Assembly (NCBI GenBank): GCA_903970405.1
Contig: CAJCIT010000044.1
Location: 1 to 40,804 of the forward strand
Length of the DNA stretch: 40,804 nucleotides
DNA from: Acidobacteriaceae bacterium
GTDB taxonomy: Bacteria; Acidobacteriota; Terriglobia; Bryobacterales; Bryobacteraceae
Reading direction: 5' to 3'
Part shown: piece after piece, positions 7,743 to 15,655 of the stretch
Numbering within the stretch: the first letter of the stretch is position 1
How the letters are laid out: every line of letters begins with the position of its first letter
The notes under the pieces: model-generated
What the model saw: only the letters and a program-made list of their open reading frames with translations
Told to the model about the DNA's origin: nothing
Database searches by the model: none
Program-made: the position numbers and the translations under genes

Positions 7743-9343
7743 AGCTCCTGCTCATTGCCGTTGTGCTTCTGGCGTGTCCGAAGATTTCTCACTCTCAATT
7801 ACTCGACCCGCACAAGCTCCTGGAAGCCCCCACCGATACGTGGCCCACCTATAATGGCGATTACTCCGGCCGCCGCCATTCCTCGCTCACGCAAATCAAT
7901 TCCGGTAACATCTCGTCGCTTGCGCTGACATGGTTCTTTCGTTTGCCGAACCTCACACTGCGCGGCGTGGGCGCGCCCGAAATCAAATCCACTCCGCTGA
8001 TGGTGGGCGGCAAGCTGTTCTTCACCATCCCTAACCATGTCTATGCGGTGGATGCCCGCACGGGTCAGCAGATTTGGCACTACGAATGGCATGACCAGGG
8101 CGGACACCTGATTGGCAATCGCGGCGTCGGCATCTATCGCGATTGGCTCTATTTCCTCGCGCCTGACGGTTGGCTGATCAGCCTCAACACCAAAGATGGA
8201 AAGGAGCGCTGGCGGAAGAAGGTAGCCGACGAAAAGCTGCAATACTTCACCACGGCCGCGCCGATGGTGGTGGGAGACCGAATCATCGTTGGTGTGGGCG
8301 GAGACGCCATGGATGTTCCGGGCTTTCTGGAATCGCGCGACCCCGAAACCGGCGATGTCCAATGGCGCTGGAACTCCGAGCCCGCCGCGACTGATCCCGA
8401 AGCCAAGACCTGGCCTGACGAAACCGCGCGCGAGCACGGCGGTGGCATGACCTGGCTTCCCGGCACTTACGATCCCGAACTCAAGCTCCTCTATTGGGGC
8501 ACCGGCAATCCGAATCCTGTCTATGCCGGCCAGGGCCGCGTGGGCGATAATCTGTGGACCTGTTCCATCGTCGCCCTGCACATTGACACCGGCAAGCTCG
8601 CCTGGTATTTTCAAGCCTCGCCGCACGACACCCACGATTGGGACAATGTCGAAACACCGGTACTGATTGACGCAACCATCGATAACCGGCCGCGCAAGCT
8701 TCTGGCGCAAGCGGCCCGCAACGGCTACTTCTTTGTGCTCGATCGAACCAACGGCAAGAGCTTAGTTTCGAAGCCCTTCGTCCCATTGAACTGGTCGCGT
8801 GGCGTCGATGCCCGCGGCCAGCCCATTCCCGACCCGAAGAAGGCGCCAACGCCGGACGGTTCACTGCTGACCATTCCGCCCGGCGGCGCCACCAACTGGC
8901 CACCGCCGAGCTTCGATCCTGAAACCAAGCTCTTCTTTGTGCAAGCCACCCGAGGCTACAGTCTTGCTTACCTGACGGACACCGATCCTCGGCCCGAAGG
9001 CTATGGCGGTTCCGGGCGCAATTTGTGGTCGCAGCGAGAGCTCGACGCCATCAAAATCGATACGGGTGAAATCGCATGGAGTCATCCGTTTCCGCATCAA
9101 AACTTACAGGGACTCGGCGGCCCAGGCATCCTCTCGACCGACGGCCGGCTCTTATTCACTGGAGACTTCGCGGGGAACTTCGTGGCCTACGCTCCAGGAA
9201 ACGGAAAAGCGCTGTGGCATTTCCCGGTGGTCCGCGTCGTTAGCAACGGCCCGGAGACCTATCTGCTCGACGGCCGCCAGTACATCATCGTTGGCGCAGG
9301 CGACACGCTGTTTGCTTTCGCACTCATCTCACCGCCGCGCTGA
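7739..9343 (+). CDS. PQQ-type quinoprotein dehydrogenase, acidobacterial
   Basis: A 534-residue eight-bladed propeller with a Sec signal peptide (MKLLLIAVVLLACPKISHS). It starts with the family opening DTWPTYNGDYSGRRHSSL and has repeated tryptophan-docking blades: ARTGQQIWHYEW, TKDGKERWRKKV, PETGDVQWRW, DTGKLAWYFQ, DTGEIAWSHP. The segment SPHDTHDWDNVETP supplies the Asp region used in catalysis in alcohol and methanol dehydrogenases. There is no C-terminal haem domain; that job could fall to the cytochrome encoded just upstream. Apart from the signal peptide only one Cys is visible, so the vicinal disulfide of methanol dehydrogenase is missing. Acidobacterial relatives often occur without PQQ biosynthesis genes, and none are in this window, so cofactor occupancy is an open question. 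It is the last gene of the oxidation operon. Confidence 0.85.
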   Translation: MKLLLIAVVLLACPKISHSQLLDPHKLLEAPTDTWPTYNGDYSGRRHSSLTQINSGNISSLALTWFFRLPNLTLRGVGAPEIKSTPLMVGGKLFFTIPNHVYAVDARTGQQIWHYEWHDQGGHLIGNRGVGIYRDWLYFLAPDGWLISLNTKDGKERWRKKVADEKLQYFTTAAPMVVGDRIIVGVGGDAMDVPGFLESRDPETGDVQWRWNSEPAATDPEAKTWPDETAREHGGGMTWLPGTYDPELKLLYWGTGNPNPVYAGQGRVGDNLWTCSIVALHIDTGKLAWYFQASPHDTHDWDNVETPVLIDATIDNRPRKLLAQAARNGYFFVLDRTNGKSLVSKPFVPLNWSRGVDARGQPIPDPKKAPTPDGSLLTIPPGGATNWPPPSFDPETKLFFVQATRGYSLAYLTDTDPRPEGYGGSGRNLWSQRELDAIKIDTGEIAWSHPFPHQNLQGLGGPGILSTDGRLLFTGDFAGNFVAYAPGNGKALWHFPVVRVVSNGPETYLLDGRQYIIVGAGDTLFAFALISPPR

Positions 9344-9374
9344 GGCAATCGAGGCGCATGCGTCGCGGACCAAT

Positions 9375-9911
9375 TCAGTTCGCGTGCTTCAACCGGGCGA
9401 ACGCCTCCTTTACTTCCCGCGCCTGCGTTCCGCGAGGGACTGCCTTCAGATAGTCTTGGTATTCAAGCATCGCGTCATGCGGGTTGCCTTCCCTCTCAAA
9501 GATCTTCCCCAGAAGTGCGTGAGAGTCCGGGCAAGTTCCGCCTGGATCGAGTTCAATTGCTTCTCGGCTTCTTTTAGATTGCCCAGGTGAAGGTCGCTTC
9601 CGCATGGTAAAAGTAAGCATCCGGGAAGTCCACAGCGTGCAGATCGATTGCTTCTTCGCTGGTTTTCATTTCTTGCGCCCAATGTTGTTGCGCGCTGCTC
9701 GCCGCCGCCAGTTGGACAATAGGCTTGATGTACGCCGGATCTGCCTTCCGAGCCCTCTGAAAAGCTGCTTCGGCTTCATCGATCCGTCCTCTAAGACGAC
9801 CTTTGCCGTAATCTCCAGGTAAGCAGCGTCTGAATCCTGCGGACTGACTTCAGCAAAAGCAGGTAGCGCCGCAATGGTAACGACGGCGAAAGGCAGCGCT
9901 GTCCTCACCAT
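9375..9911 (-). pseudogene. degraded secreted TPR protein (several frameshifts)
   Basis: A broken gene read right to left. It begins with an intact signal peptide (MVRTALPFAVVTIAALPAFA). The sense then moves to another frame, which encodes a clear TPR helix pair with DEAEAAFQRARKADPAYI and later DAYFYHAEATFTWA before a stop. A third frame continues with LHLGNLKEAEKQLNSI, and a fourth stretch gives REAIELDPGG, ALLGKIFEREG and the ending AFARLKHAN plus a stop. No single frame covers more than about 80 residues, yet the pieces join in order into one TPR protein of about 175 residues. At least two or three small indels are needed. Sequencing error is an alternative explanation, but neighbouring genes are clean. 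Function: presumably a small secreted TPR scaffold, now inactive. Confidence 0.72.
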
Positions 9912-10014
9912 GCGTTCATTCTACGCTCAGCGAATTTGAAGTTAGCCTCTTGAATGACCTCAACCATGACTTGCGACCGGCGCCCGCCCTTGAGATCACG
10001 GAGTCCCCCTTCAG

Positions 10015-10182
10015 GCAGAGCCCGTCCTTCTGAACCGCGCGCGGAGCAAGCGGACCGTGATCCAGCGGAACCGATCCACGGTGAGCACTGAGCGGGAGGG
10101 CCCTCAACACCAGCGCCGCCTCATGTGCGAAGGGAAATGGGACCGGCCTTGGTCCGCGTGCTGCGCGCGAGCGCGGCTTCAT
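10015..10182. repeat. dispersed palindromic element, family A, copy 1
   Basis: This lies in the 358-base gap (9912-10269) that holds no gene. About 54 bases from 10015 (GCAGAGCCCG, then CTGAACCGCGCGCGGAGC) match the element at 33162 at roughly nine in ten positions. An imperfect inverted partner, GGTCCGCGTGCTGCGCGC, follows from about 10150. Together they form a unit of about 150 bases bounded by inverted arms. The inner sequence differs between copies. It looks like a non-coding repeat of REP or MITE type, not a gene. Confidence 0.6.
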
Positions 10183-10206
10183 GCGGAAGATGGCAGTCTC
10201 GGGAAC

Positions 10207-10246
10207 AGCCGAGACGACTCTCGGCTCAGCAGGCAAGAATGCCTGC
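10207..10246. repeat. two adjacent perfect hairpins
   Basis: AGCCGAGA-CGAC-TCTCGGCT (10207-10226) is a perfect 8-bp stem. Two bases later GCAGGCA-AGAA-TGCCTGC (10229-10246) is a perfect 7-bp stem. They lie just beyond the stop of the leftward DinB-like gene and could slow or end its transcription, but there is no T-run. They may equally be part of the dispersed repeat family next door. Confidence 0.55.
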
Positions 10247-10269
10247 ACCGCGAGTCGATATGGGAAAGG

Positions 10270-10758
10270 CTAAAACTCCCGCCGAGGCGGCGCTTGCTCG
10301 GGTCCAACGCGCCCGATGGCAATATCCGCCGCTACGTAATTCTCGCCTTTCACCGGCGAGCCTGCCAATCGGCGCAATTGCGCAATCTGCCCGATATGCG
10401 TGAAAGCGTCAGCGATGGGGCCTTGAAACAGTTTCTCCACCGGCACCTGGCTTCTTGCGCCGGCCGCGAACGCCGAATCGACAGCGGCTAATCCCGCGAA
10501 GAACCGCTGCACCTCGTCGTCCCAACCGAGCGGCGTCGAGTCGTGCCACTCCTGTTTGCCGGCTAGAAACGAGCTCGTCCAGTCAAGCAAATCCCCGACA
10601 TGCGCCAGAATCTCACCCGCTGCGCGCGAGCCTTCGCAGGCGCGAAACTCCCCAAAACCGGACGGCGCTCCGCGAACCGCCTTTCCTCCGCGGTACGCAA
10701 GGGTAGCTATAATGTGGCGCACAAATGCGACCTTAACCTCTTCTGCGTCAGTTTCCAC
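10270..10758 (-). CDS. DinB-like four-helix protein
   Basis: A 162-residue protein. The start is a GTG at 10758, supported by a strong AAAGGAG ribosome binding site 9 bases upstream. The sequence is mostly helical, with AAGEILAHVGDLLDW, EVQRFFAGLAAVDSAFA and the diagnostic ending IADAFTHIGQIAQLRRLAGSPV. This order and the His positions (LAHVGDLLDW, and HIGQIAQLRRL near the C-terminus) match DinB/YfiT-like bundles, which bind a metal through histidines and in some families act as thiol-dependent transferases. The substrate is unknown. The gene faces away from the M1 peptidase gene, so the roughly 130 bases between them should hold two promoters. Confidence 0.75.
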   Translation of the reverse strand: METDAEEVKVAFVRHIIATLAYRGGKAVRGAPSGFGEFRACEGSRAAGEILAHVGDLLDWTSSFLAGKQEWHDSTPLGWDDEVQRFFAGLAAVDSAFAAGARSQVPVEKLFQGPIADAFTHIGQIAQLRRLAGSPVKGENYVAADIAIGRVGPEQAPPRREF

Positions 10759-10888
10759 GAATAATTTCTCCTTTCGATTGCCTATGTCCCGCCCGCCCCT
10801 TAGAATCGGGAGATCGGATTTCAGTGCGGCGCTCAGTCCAGGACCTTTCGCATGTTACCTGGAGGGAGTGCTGCGTGGGGGGCATATT

Positions 10889-13699
10889 TTGTACTTTCGA
10901 TGTAACTCGCGCACGACGAACTCGCCCGCCGCGGCGTCAGCCGTTCGAGCCTTGGAACGTTGCGCTCTCCCGTGTCTCCTCTTCCTACTCCTTCTTCCCG
11001 CCGCGCTGTCGGCGGCAAAACTCAATGTCGCCGTGAAAGATCCATCGGGCGCTGTTGTCCGCGACGCGAAAGTCCAGATTGCCGGCGGCAAACTCACTGC
11101 TCCAGTCACCGGCGTGACCAACGAATCCGGTAAGTACTCGTCTCCCGATCTCGATCCGGCTCAATACGCTGTCACCGTTGAAAAGAGCGGCTTTGACACC
11201 GCCACCCGCACCGTGGATCTGGCCGGAGCCGACGTTTCGCTCGACGTCTCACTCACCGTGGCGCAAGTGGAAACCGAGGTCACCGTCAGCGGCAAAGGCG
11301 TCAGCGTGCGCTACGCGAATGCCGATCCGGTCTATCAGGCGCTTCGCTCCAGCGCCTTGGGCGACTCCTATGCCGTAGAAGGCTTCACCCTGAAGCAGGA
11401 TGTCGGCACGTTCGAATTCCGCCAGGGAACAATCACTTTCCTTGCCGCCGTTAATGGCCGTGTCACGGGCGCCATCTTCCAAGGCGACGGCCACTTCCAA
11501 CTCAAGCCGTTTCTGCCTTTCGAACGCGACAGCATCCGCCGTTTCACAGGTCAAAATCAAGTGGATGAAGACTTTACCTCCGTCTACTTTCGGTTCACGG
11601 ATTCCACTAACCGCGCGCTGTTGGCGGGCTTGAAAGGCAAAGCCGCGGCGCAGGACGCAGGCGCGATCCTCCAACACTGGAATGCCAAATTGCATTCGCG
11701 CCGCGAAGAGCCGCTTGGTTTTTCCGAATCCATCCTGGATGGCGCGGAAATGGATAACTTCGACGCCGCCGTGCTGGCTTCCATCTATAATCCCTCGCGC
11801 CCTACTTTCTTTGCCGCCTTTATTCAAGGGAAGAAGCATCACGATCTGCGCTTCTTCAACCGCGCCGACGGCGCTATTCCGCAACTGCTGTCGCCGGAAG
11901 AAGTAGGGCTTGTGAACTTCGACCCCGAAGGCATGGAAGATGGCATCTGGTACCTCACTCACACTTTGGCCGAGTTCCAGGCCCACACCGCCAATTCGCG
12001 GGAAGACAAACGCAGCGTGGCCGCGAAGCTCTTCAAGATCGATACTTTCGTTGGCCGCAACACTCATCTGGCATCCACGGCCACCATCACCTTTGAGCCC
12101 ATCGTTGACGGCGAACGGGTCATACAGTTCGGGTTACTGCCTAACTTACGCGTGCTTCGCGTCTTCAACAGCTCGGGCAAAGAGATCAACTTTATCCAGG
12201 AAGGCCGGAAGGCCGACGGCTCTTTCTACGCCGTGCTCGATCAGCCGGCTGCCAAAGGCCAACCCGTCACCATCAAAGTGGAGTACGCCGGCGACAAAGT
12301 CATCTTTGACGCCGGCAACGGAAGCTATTACGTGAATGCCCGGGAGAGCTGGTATCCGAACCTGAATCACTTTACTGAGCGGGCCATGTACGACCTGACA
12401 TTCCGCGTTCCCAGCAAGCTCTCCATTGTCGCCGTCGGCCGCCTGGAAAGTGAGCACAACGAGGGTGGACTCACGGTTTCCCACTGGATCACCGATCATC
12501 CCATCGCCGTGGCGGGTTTTAATTACGGCGCTTACAAGAAGGTGTCTTTAGATGACCAGCCCGCGAAGAAACACAAGAAGGATGAGGGGACCGCGCCTAA
12601 GACCGATACGCTGATTGAGGGTTACACCCTGACAGAGTTGCCGTCTATACTGCAACCCTTCATGAATAGCCTCCCGGGGCTCGCTCCCACGTCCATGACT
12701 AAGTACGCGCTTGAACAAACACGCGCCCAGCTCCAAATCTGCGAGTTCTACTTCGGCAAGAGCGGCTTCGACCGGATCTATATCACAGAACAACCCAACT
12801 TCAGCTTCGGGCAATCGTGGCCGAACCTGGTCTATCTTCCGATTTCCGCCTACATCGATTCCACCCAGCGCTATATGCTGTTCGGCCACATCGACAAGGG
12901 CTTTGACAGCTTTATCCGCGAAGTCACGCCCCATGAAGTCGCACATCAGTGGTGGGGCCATGCCGTGCCCTGGGCCACGTATCATGACCAGTGGTTATCG
13001 GAAGGCTTTGCCGAATTCTCCGCCGCGCTCTTCCTCGCTAACTCCCAAAAGGACTGGCAGTCTCAATACATCGACATGTGGAACGGGCTGCGAAGGCACA
13101 TTATCGAGAAGAACAACTTCGGATTCTCTCCGAACGACTCGGGGCCCATCTGGATGGGAATACGCCTGGTCTCTCCGAGAACCGGTTCCGCCTACCGCAA
13201 CCTTGTATATCCCAAGGGCGCTTTTGTTCTCGCCATGCTCCGCTCTATCATGTGGTCGCCCGATAACCAGGACCAGCAGTTCATCGACATGATGCACGAC
13301 TTTGTGGAGTCCCATCGCGGCGTCCCCGCCAGCACAGAAAGCTTTAAGGAAGTGGTGGACCGCCACATGAAGCCAAGCATGAATCTGGGCGGCAACGGCC
13401 GCATGGATTGGTTCTTCGATCAGTTCGTCTACGGCTCTGATGTCCCTCATTACGCTTTCACGTACGAATTGGTGCAGGCTGACGGCGGGGCATTCAAAGT
13501 GAAAGCCACTCTCACGCAAAGCGAGGTCTCGGACAAGTTTGTGATGGCGGCGCCCATTTTTGGCGAATTCGATGGCCGCCTGATTCGTCTGGCGAACGTG
13601 CCTATCCGGGGCAACACCACGCGCACCTTCGAACTCACGGTGCCTAGGTTGCCGAAGAAGATCGTAGTGAACGGGCTTCGTGACGTGCTGGAACGGTGA
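10889..13699 (+). CDS. secreted M1-family metallopeptidase with N-terminal Ig-like domain
   Basis: A large secreted zinc peptidase. The frame is open from 10556, but the early part runs over the DinB-like gene. I place the start at a TTG (10889) behind GGGGGG; a GTG at 10868 or the ATG at 10784 are alternatives. A hydrophobic signal (ALPCLLFLLLLPAALSAA) follows. Next comes a carboxypeptidase-regulatory-like beta domain (LNVAVKDPSGAVVRDAKV...GFDTATRTVDL), then a long acidobacterial region. The M1 zinc site HEVAHQWWGH is at bases 12932-12961, followed by WLSEGFAEF, so the third ligand Glu falls at the standard HExxH-x18-E spacing. The usual GAMEN exopeptidase motif is absent; FGQSWPNLVYLP stands in that place. 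It is probably a periplasmic or outer-membrane-associated peptidase with altered specificity. Confidence 0.87.
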   Translation: MYFRCNSRTTNSPAAASAVRALERCALPCLLFLLLLPAALSAAKLNVAVKDPSGAVVRDAKVQIAGGKLTAPVTGVTNESGKYSSPDLDPAQYAVTVEKSGFDTATRTVDLAGADVSLDVSLTVAQVETEVTVSGKGVSVRYANADPVYQALRSSALGDSYAVEGFTLKQDVGTFEFRQGTITFLAAVNGRVTGAIFQGDGHFQLKPFLPFERDSIRRFTGQNQVDEDFTSVYFRFTDSTNRALLAGLKGKAAAQDAGAILQHWNAKLHSRREEPLGFSESILDGAEMDNFDAAVLASIYNPSRPTFFAAFIQGKKHHDLRFFNRADGAIPQLLSPEEVGLVNFDPEGMEDGIWYLTHTLAEFQAHTANSREDKRSVAAKLFKIDTFVGRNTHLASTATITFEPIVDGERVIQFGLLPNLRVLRVFNSSGKEINFIQEGRKADGSFYAVLDQPAAKGQPVTIKVEYAGDKVIFDAGNGSYYVNARESWYPNLNHFTERAMYDLTFRVPSKLSIVAVGRLESEHNEGGLTVSHWITDHPIAVAGFNYGAYKKVSLDDQPAKKHKKDEGTAPKTDTLIEGYTLTELPSILQPFMNSLPGLAPTSMTKYALEQTRAQLQICEFYFGKSGFDRIYITEQPNFSFGQSWPNLVYLPISAYIDSTQRYMLFGHIDKGFDSFIREVTPHEVAHQWWGHAVPWATYHDQWLSEGFAEFSAALFLANSQKDWQSQYIDMWNGLRRHIIEKNNFGFSPNDSGPIWMGIRLVSPRTGSAYRNLVYPKGAFVLAMLRSIMWSPDNQDQQFIDMMHDFVESHRGVPASTESFKEVVDRHMKPSMNLGGNGRMDWFFDQFVYGSDVPHYAFTYELVQADGGAFKVKATLTQSEVSDKFVMAAPIFGEFDGRLIRLANVPIRGNTTRTFELTVPRLPKKIVVNGLRDVLER

Positions 13700-13745
13700 A
13701 TGATCTGAGCCCGTCACTCCGGCGTAACTGCAGAAGAGGTCCATC

Positions 13746-13979
13746 ATGGCAGAACTTGACTGGTCACAGTGCCCCGCTGTTGAAAGCATTCCAGGCAAGG
13801 TAAGCGGCGCCTGGGTTCTGAGGGGCACGCGGATGCCGGTGCAAACGATTTTCGAGAATCTTGAAGCCGGCCTCTCCGTGAAGGAGATCACCGAAGTCTT
13901 TGACGTGACCGAACAGGAAGTAAAGGCGGTTTTGCGCTTCGCAACCCAGAGCTTGGAAAGAGCCCCAGCGTACGGATGA
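13746..13979 (+). CDS. DUF433 family protein, antitoxin-like
   Basis: A 77-residue DUF433 protein preceded by AGAGGT 7 bases before the ATG. The family pattern is clear: a short beta start, WVLRGTRMPVQTIFENLEAG, then the helix-turn-helix-like LSVKEITEVFDVTEQEVKAVLRFA. DUF433 proteins often act as the DNA-binding antitoxin partner of a DUF5615 or PIN-like toxin encoded immediately downstream. Here the next 300 bases contain no such gene, only hairpins and degenerate repeat, so this copy appears to be an orphan. It sits 46 bases after the M1 peptidase gene in the same direction and may be co-transcribed with it. It may be a solitary regulator. Confidence 0.85.
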   Translation: MAELDWSQCPAVESIPGKVSGAWVLRGTRMPVQTIFENLEAGLSVKEITEVFDVTEQEVKAVLRFATQSLERAPAYG

Positions 13980-14036
13980 GGCACGGACTCAAGAATGGTG
14001 AGTCGCTTCGGCGGGGGAAGAATTTGAGCGGACTTT

Positions 14037-14056
14037 CGCCAATCAGGAGATTGGCG
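14037..14056. repeat. family B palindromic repeat, copy 1
   Basis: CGCCAATC-AGGA-GATTGGCG is a perfect 8-bp stem with a 4-base loop, followed by TTCCCAGGCG. The same hairpin with one loop change and the same following bases occurs at 39879-39898. It lies in the 311-base gap at 13980-14290, which has no gene. Confidence 0.7.
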
Positions 14057-14103
14057 TTCCCAGGCGGGTGGCGGGTGAATAAGGCTTCATCCCCGCGGTC
14101 AAC

Positions 14104-14126
14104 GCCGCGCTTGGGCGAAGCGCGGC
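14104..14126. repeat. perfect hairpin between DUF433 and aldehyde dehydrogenase genes
   Basis: GCCGCGCTT-GGGCG-AAGCGCGGC is a perfect 9-bp stem with a 5-base loop. It has no T-run, so it is not an obvious intrinsic terminator. It sits between a family B repeat and a degenerate family A arm, and is probably part of a composite intergenic repeat. Confidence 0.6.
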
Positions 14127-14208
14127 CTCGTCAGTAAGAGCGTAACCAGTGAAGGGACGATTTGGCCAGTGTCGGTCGTCTGGACGGAGCGAATAGCCGC
14201 TGTCACCC

Positions 14209-14234
14209 GCTTGCGTTCGTGCTCGGTTCAGAGG
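14209..14234. repeat. degenerate family A arm
   Basis: GCTTGCGTTCGTGCTCGGTT followed by CAGAGG matches the right arm of the 33177-33303 element at about 21 of 26 positions. No matching left arm was found nearby, so this may be a decayed third copy. Confidence 0.4.
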
Positions 14235-14290
14235 CACGGCTATTTGGGCGCCCCCCTCGGTGATGACCAGGGGTCCGCTAGGCTGTTGGG

Positions 14291-15655
14291 ATGGCGATAG
14301 CGTCGATTAATCCTACGAATGGACAAACCCTGCGCACCTTTGCGGCGCTTACGGATATAGAGATAGAAGCGAAGCTGGCACTGGCGAAGGCCACCTTTCG
14401 GACGTACTCAAAGACCAGCTTCGGCGAGCGAGCCGAGTGGCTGAATAAAGCTGCTCAGATTCTCGAAGATGAGAAGGCCGCGTTTGGCCGTCTGATGACC
14501 GAGGAGATGGGTAAGACGCTGGCTTCGGCGATTGCGGAAGCGGAGAAATCGGCCTGGGGTTGCCGGTATTACGCCGAGCATGCGCCGGCTCACCTTGCCG
14601 ATGAGCCGGTTGCGACGAACGCCTCACGAAGTTTCGTGCGGTACTCGCCATTGGGCCCGGTGCTGGCGATTATGCCGTGGAACTTTCCATTCTGGCAGGT
14701 GTTCCGGTTTGCGGCGCCGGCGCTGATGGCGGGCAACCTGGGCCTGCTGAAACATGCGTCGAACGTTCCACAGTGTGCCCTGGCTATCGAAGACATCCTG
14801 AGACGGGCGGGCTTTCCCGAAGGAGCGTTTCAAACGCTGCTGGTGGAATCGGGCCGGGTAGCGGGCCTGCTGCGCGACGACCGAGTGAAGGCGGCGACTC
14901 TGACCGGGAGCGAGCCGGCCGGCCAATCCGTTGGATCGATTGCAGGCCACGAGATCAAGAAGACGGTTCTGGAACTGGGCGGCAGCGATCCGTTTGTCGT
15001 GTTGCCGTCGGCCGACTTGCCGGCCGCGATTTCGACAGCCGCTAAAGCGCGGAATATCAACAACGGACAATCCTGCATCGCGGCGAAGCGATTCATTGTG
15101 CACGCCGACGTATACGAGGAGTTCGAACGCGGCTTTGTTGAGGCGATGGAGGCGGCAACCGTAGGCGACCCCATGGAGGCCGCAACGCAGGTTGGGCCGC
15201 TGGCGACGGAGAGGATTCGAGACGAAATTCATGAGCAGGTGGAACGGGCGAAAACCAGCGGAGCAACTGTTCTGACGGGCGGCAAGCGGCTGCCCGGGCC
15301 GGGCTGGTTCTATGAGCCGACGGTGCTGGCGGGCGTCCCGCGCGGATCGGGCATCTTCTACGAAGAGTTTTTTGGACCTGTGGCGATGGTCTTCCGCGTG
15401 GAGTCGGCGCGAGAGGCGCTGGAGGTGGCCAACGACTCGCGATTTGGCCTGGGCGCCAGCGTGTGGACGCAAGATGCCGCGGAACAGGAACTGTTTGAGG
15501 CGGAGATTGAGGCCGGCAGCGTGTTCTTCAACTCGATGGTGGCCTCAGACCCGAGGCTGCCGTTCGGCGGCGTGAAGAAATCGGGCTACGGGCGCGAGTT
15601 GAGCGAGTTTGGCATCCGCGAATTCGTGAACATCAAGACAGTGTGGATGAAGTGA
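14291..15655 (+). CDS. NAD(P)-dependent aldehyde dehydrogenase, succinate-semialdehyde type
   Basis: A 454-residue cytoplasmic aldehyde dehydrogenase of normal length for the SSADH-like group. The cofactor region has MPWNFPFWQ (Asn131) and LTGSEPAGQSVG. The catalytic base Glu228 lies in LELGGSDPF and the nucleophile Cys262 in NNGQSCIAAKR. The EEFFGPVA and LPFGGVKKSGYGRELS motifs are intact. The pattern NNGQSCIAAKRFIV is typical of succinate-semialdehyde dehydrogenases of the GabD/Sad type, which oxidise succinate semialdehyde to succinate; other short aldehydes are possible. No clear ribosome binding site stands before the ATG. The gene has no obvious operon partner: a repeat-filled gap lies upstream, and the convergent amidohydrolase gene overlaps its last 23 bases. 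Confidence 0.9.
   Translation: MAIASINPTNGQTLRTFAALTDIEIEAKLALAKATFRTYSKTSFGERAEWLNKAAQILEDEKAAFGRLMTEEMGKTLASAIAEAEKSAWGCRYYAEHAPAHLADEPVATNASRSFVRYSPLGPVLAIMPWNFPFWQVFRFAAPALMAGNLGLLKHASNVPQCALAIEDILRRAGFPEGAFQTLLVESGRVAGLLRDDRVKAATLTGSEPAGQSVGSIAGHEIKKTVLELGGSDPFVVLPSADLPAAISTAAKARNINNGQSCIAAKRFIVHADVYEEFERGFVEAMEAATVGDPMEAATQVGPLATERIRDEIHEQVERAKTSGATVLTGGKRLPGPGWFYEPTVLAGVPRGSGIFYEEFFGPVAMVFRVESAREALEVANDSRFGLGASVWTQDAAEQELFEAEIEAGSVFFNSMVASDPRLPFGGVKKSGYGRELSEFGIREFVNIKTVWMK

Noticed and set aside
10556-10888. Upstream extension of the M1 peptidase frame
   Set aside because: It overlaps the well-supported DinB-like gene on the other strand and has no sensible N-terminal sequence before the signal peptide.
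14043-14237. 64-codon minus-strand frame in the repeat-filled gap
   Set aside because: It runs through two hairpins and a degenerate repeat arm and shows no protein family pattern.
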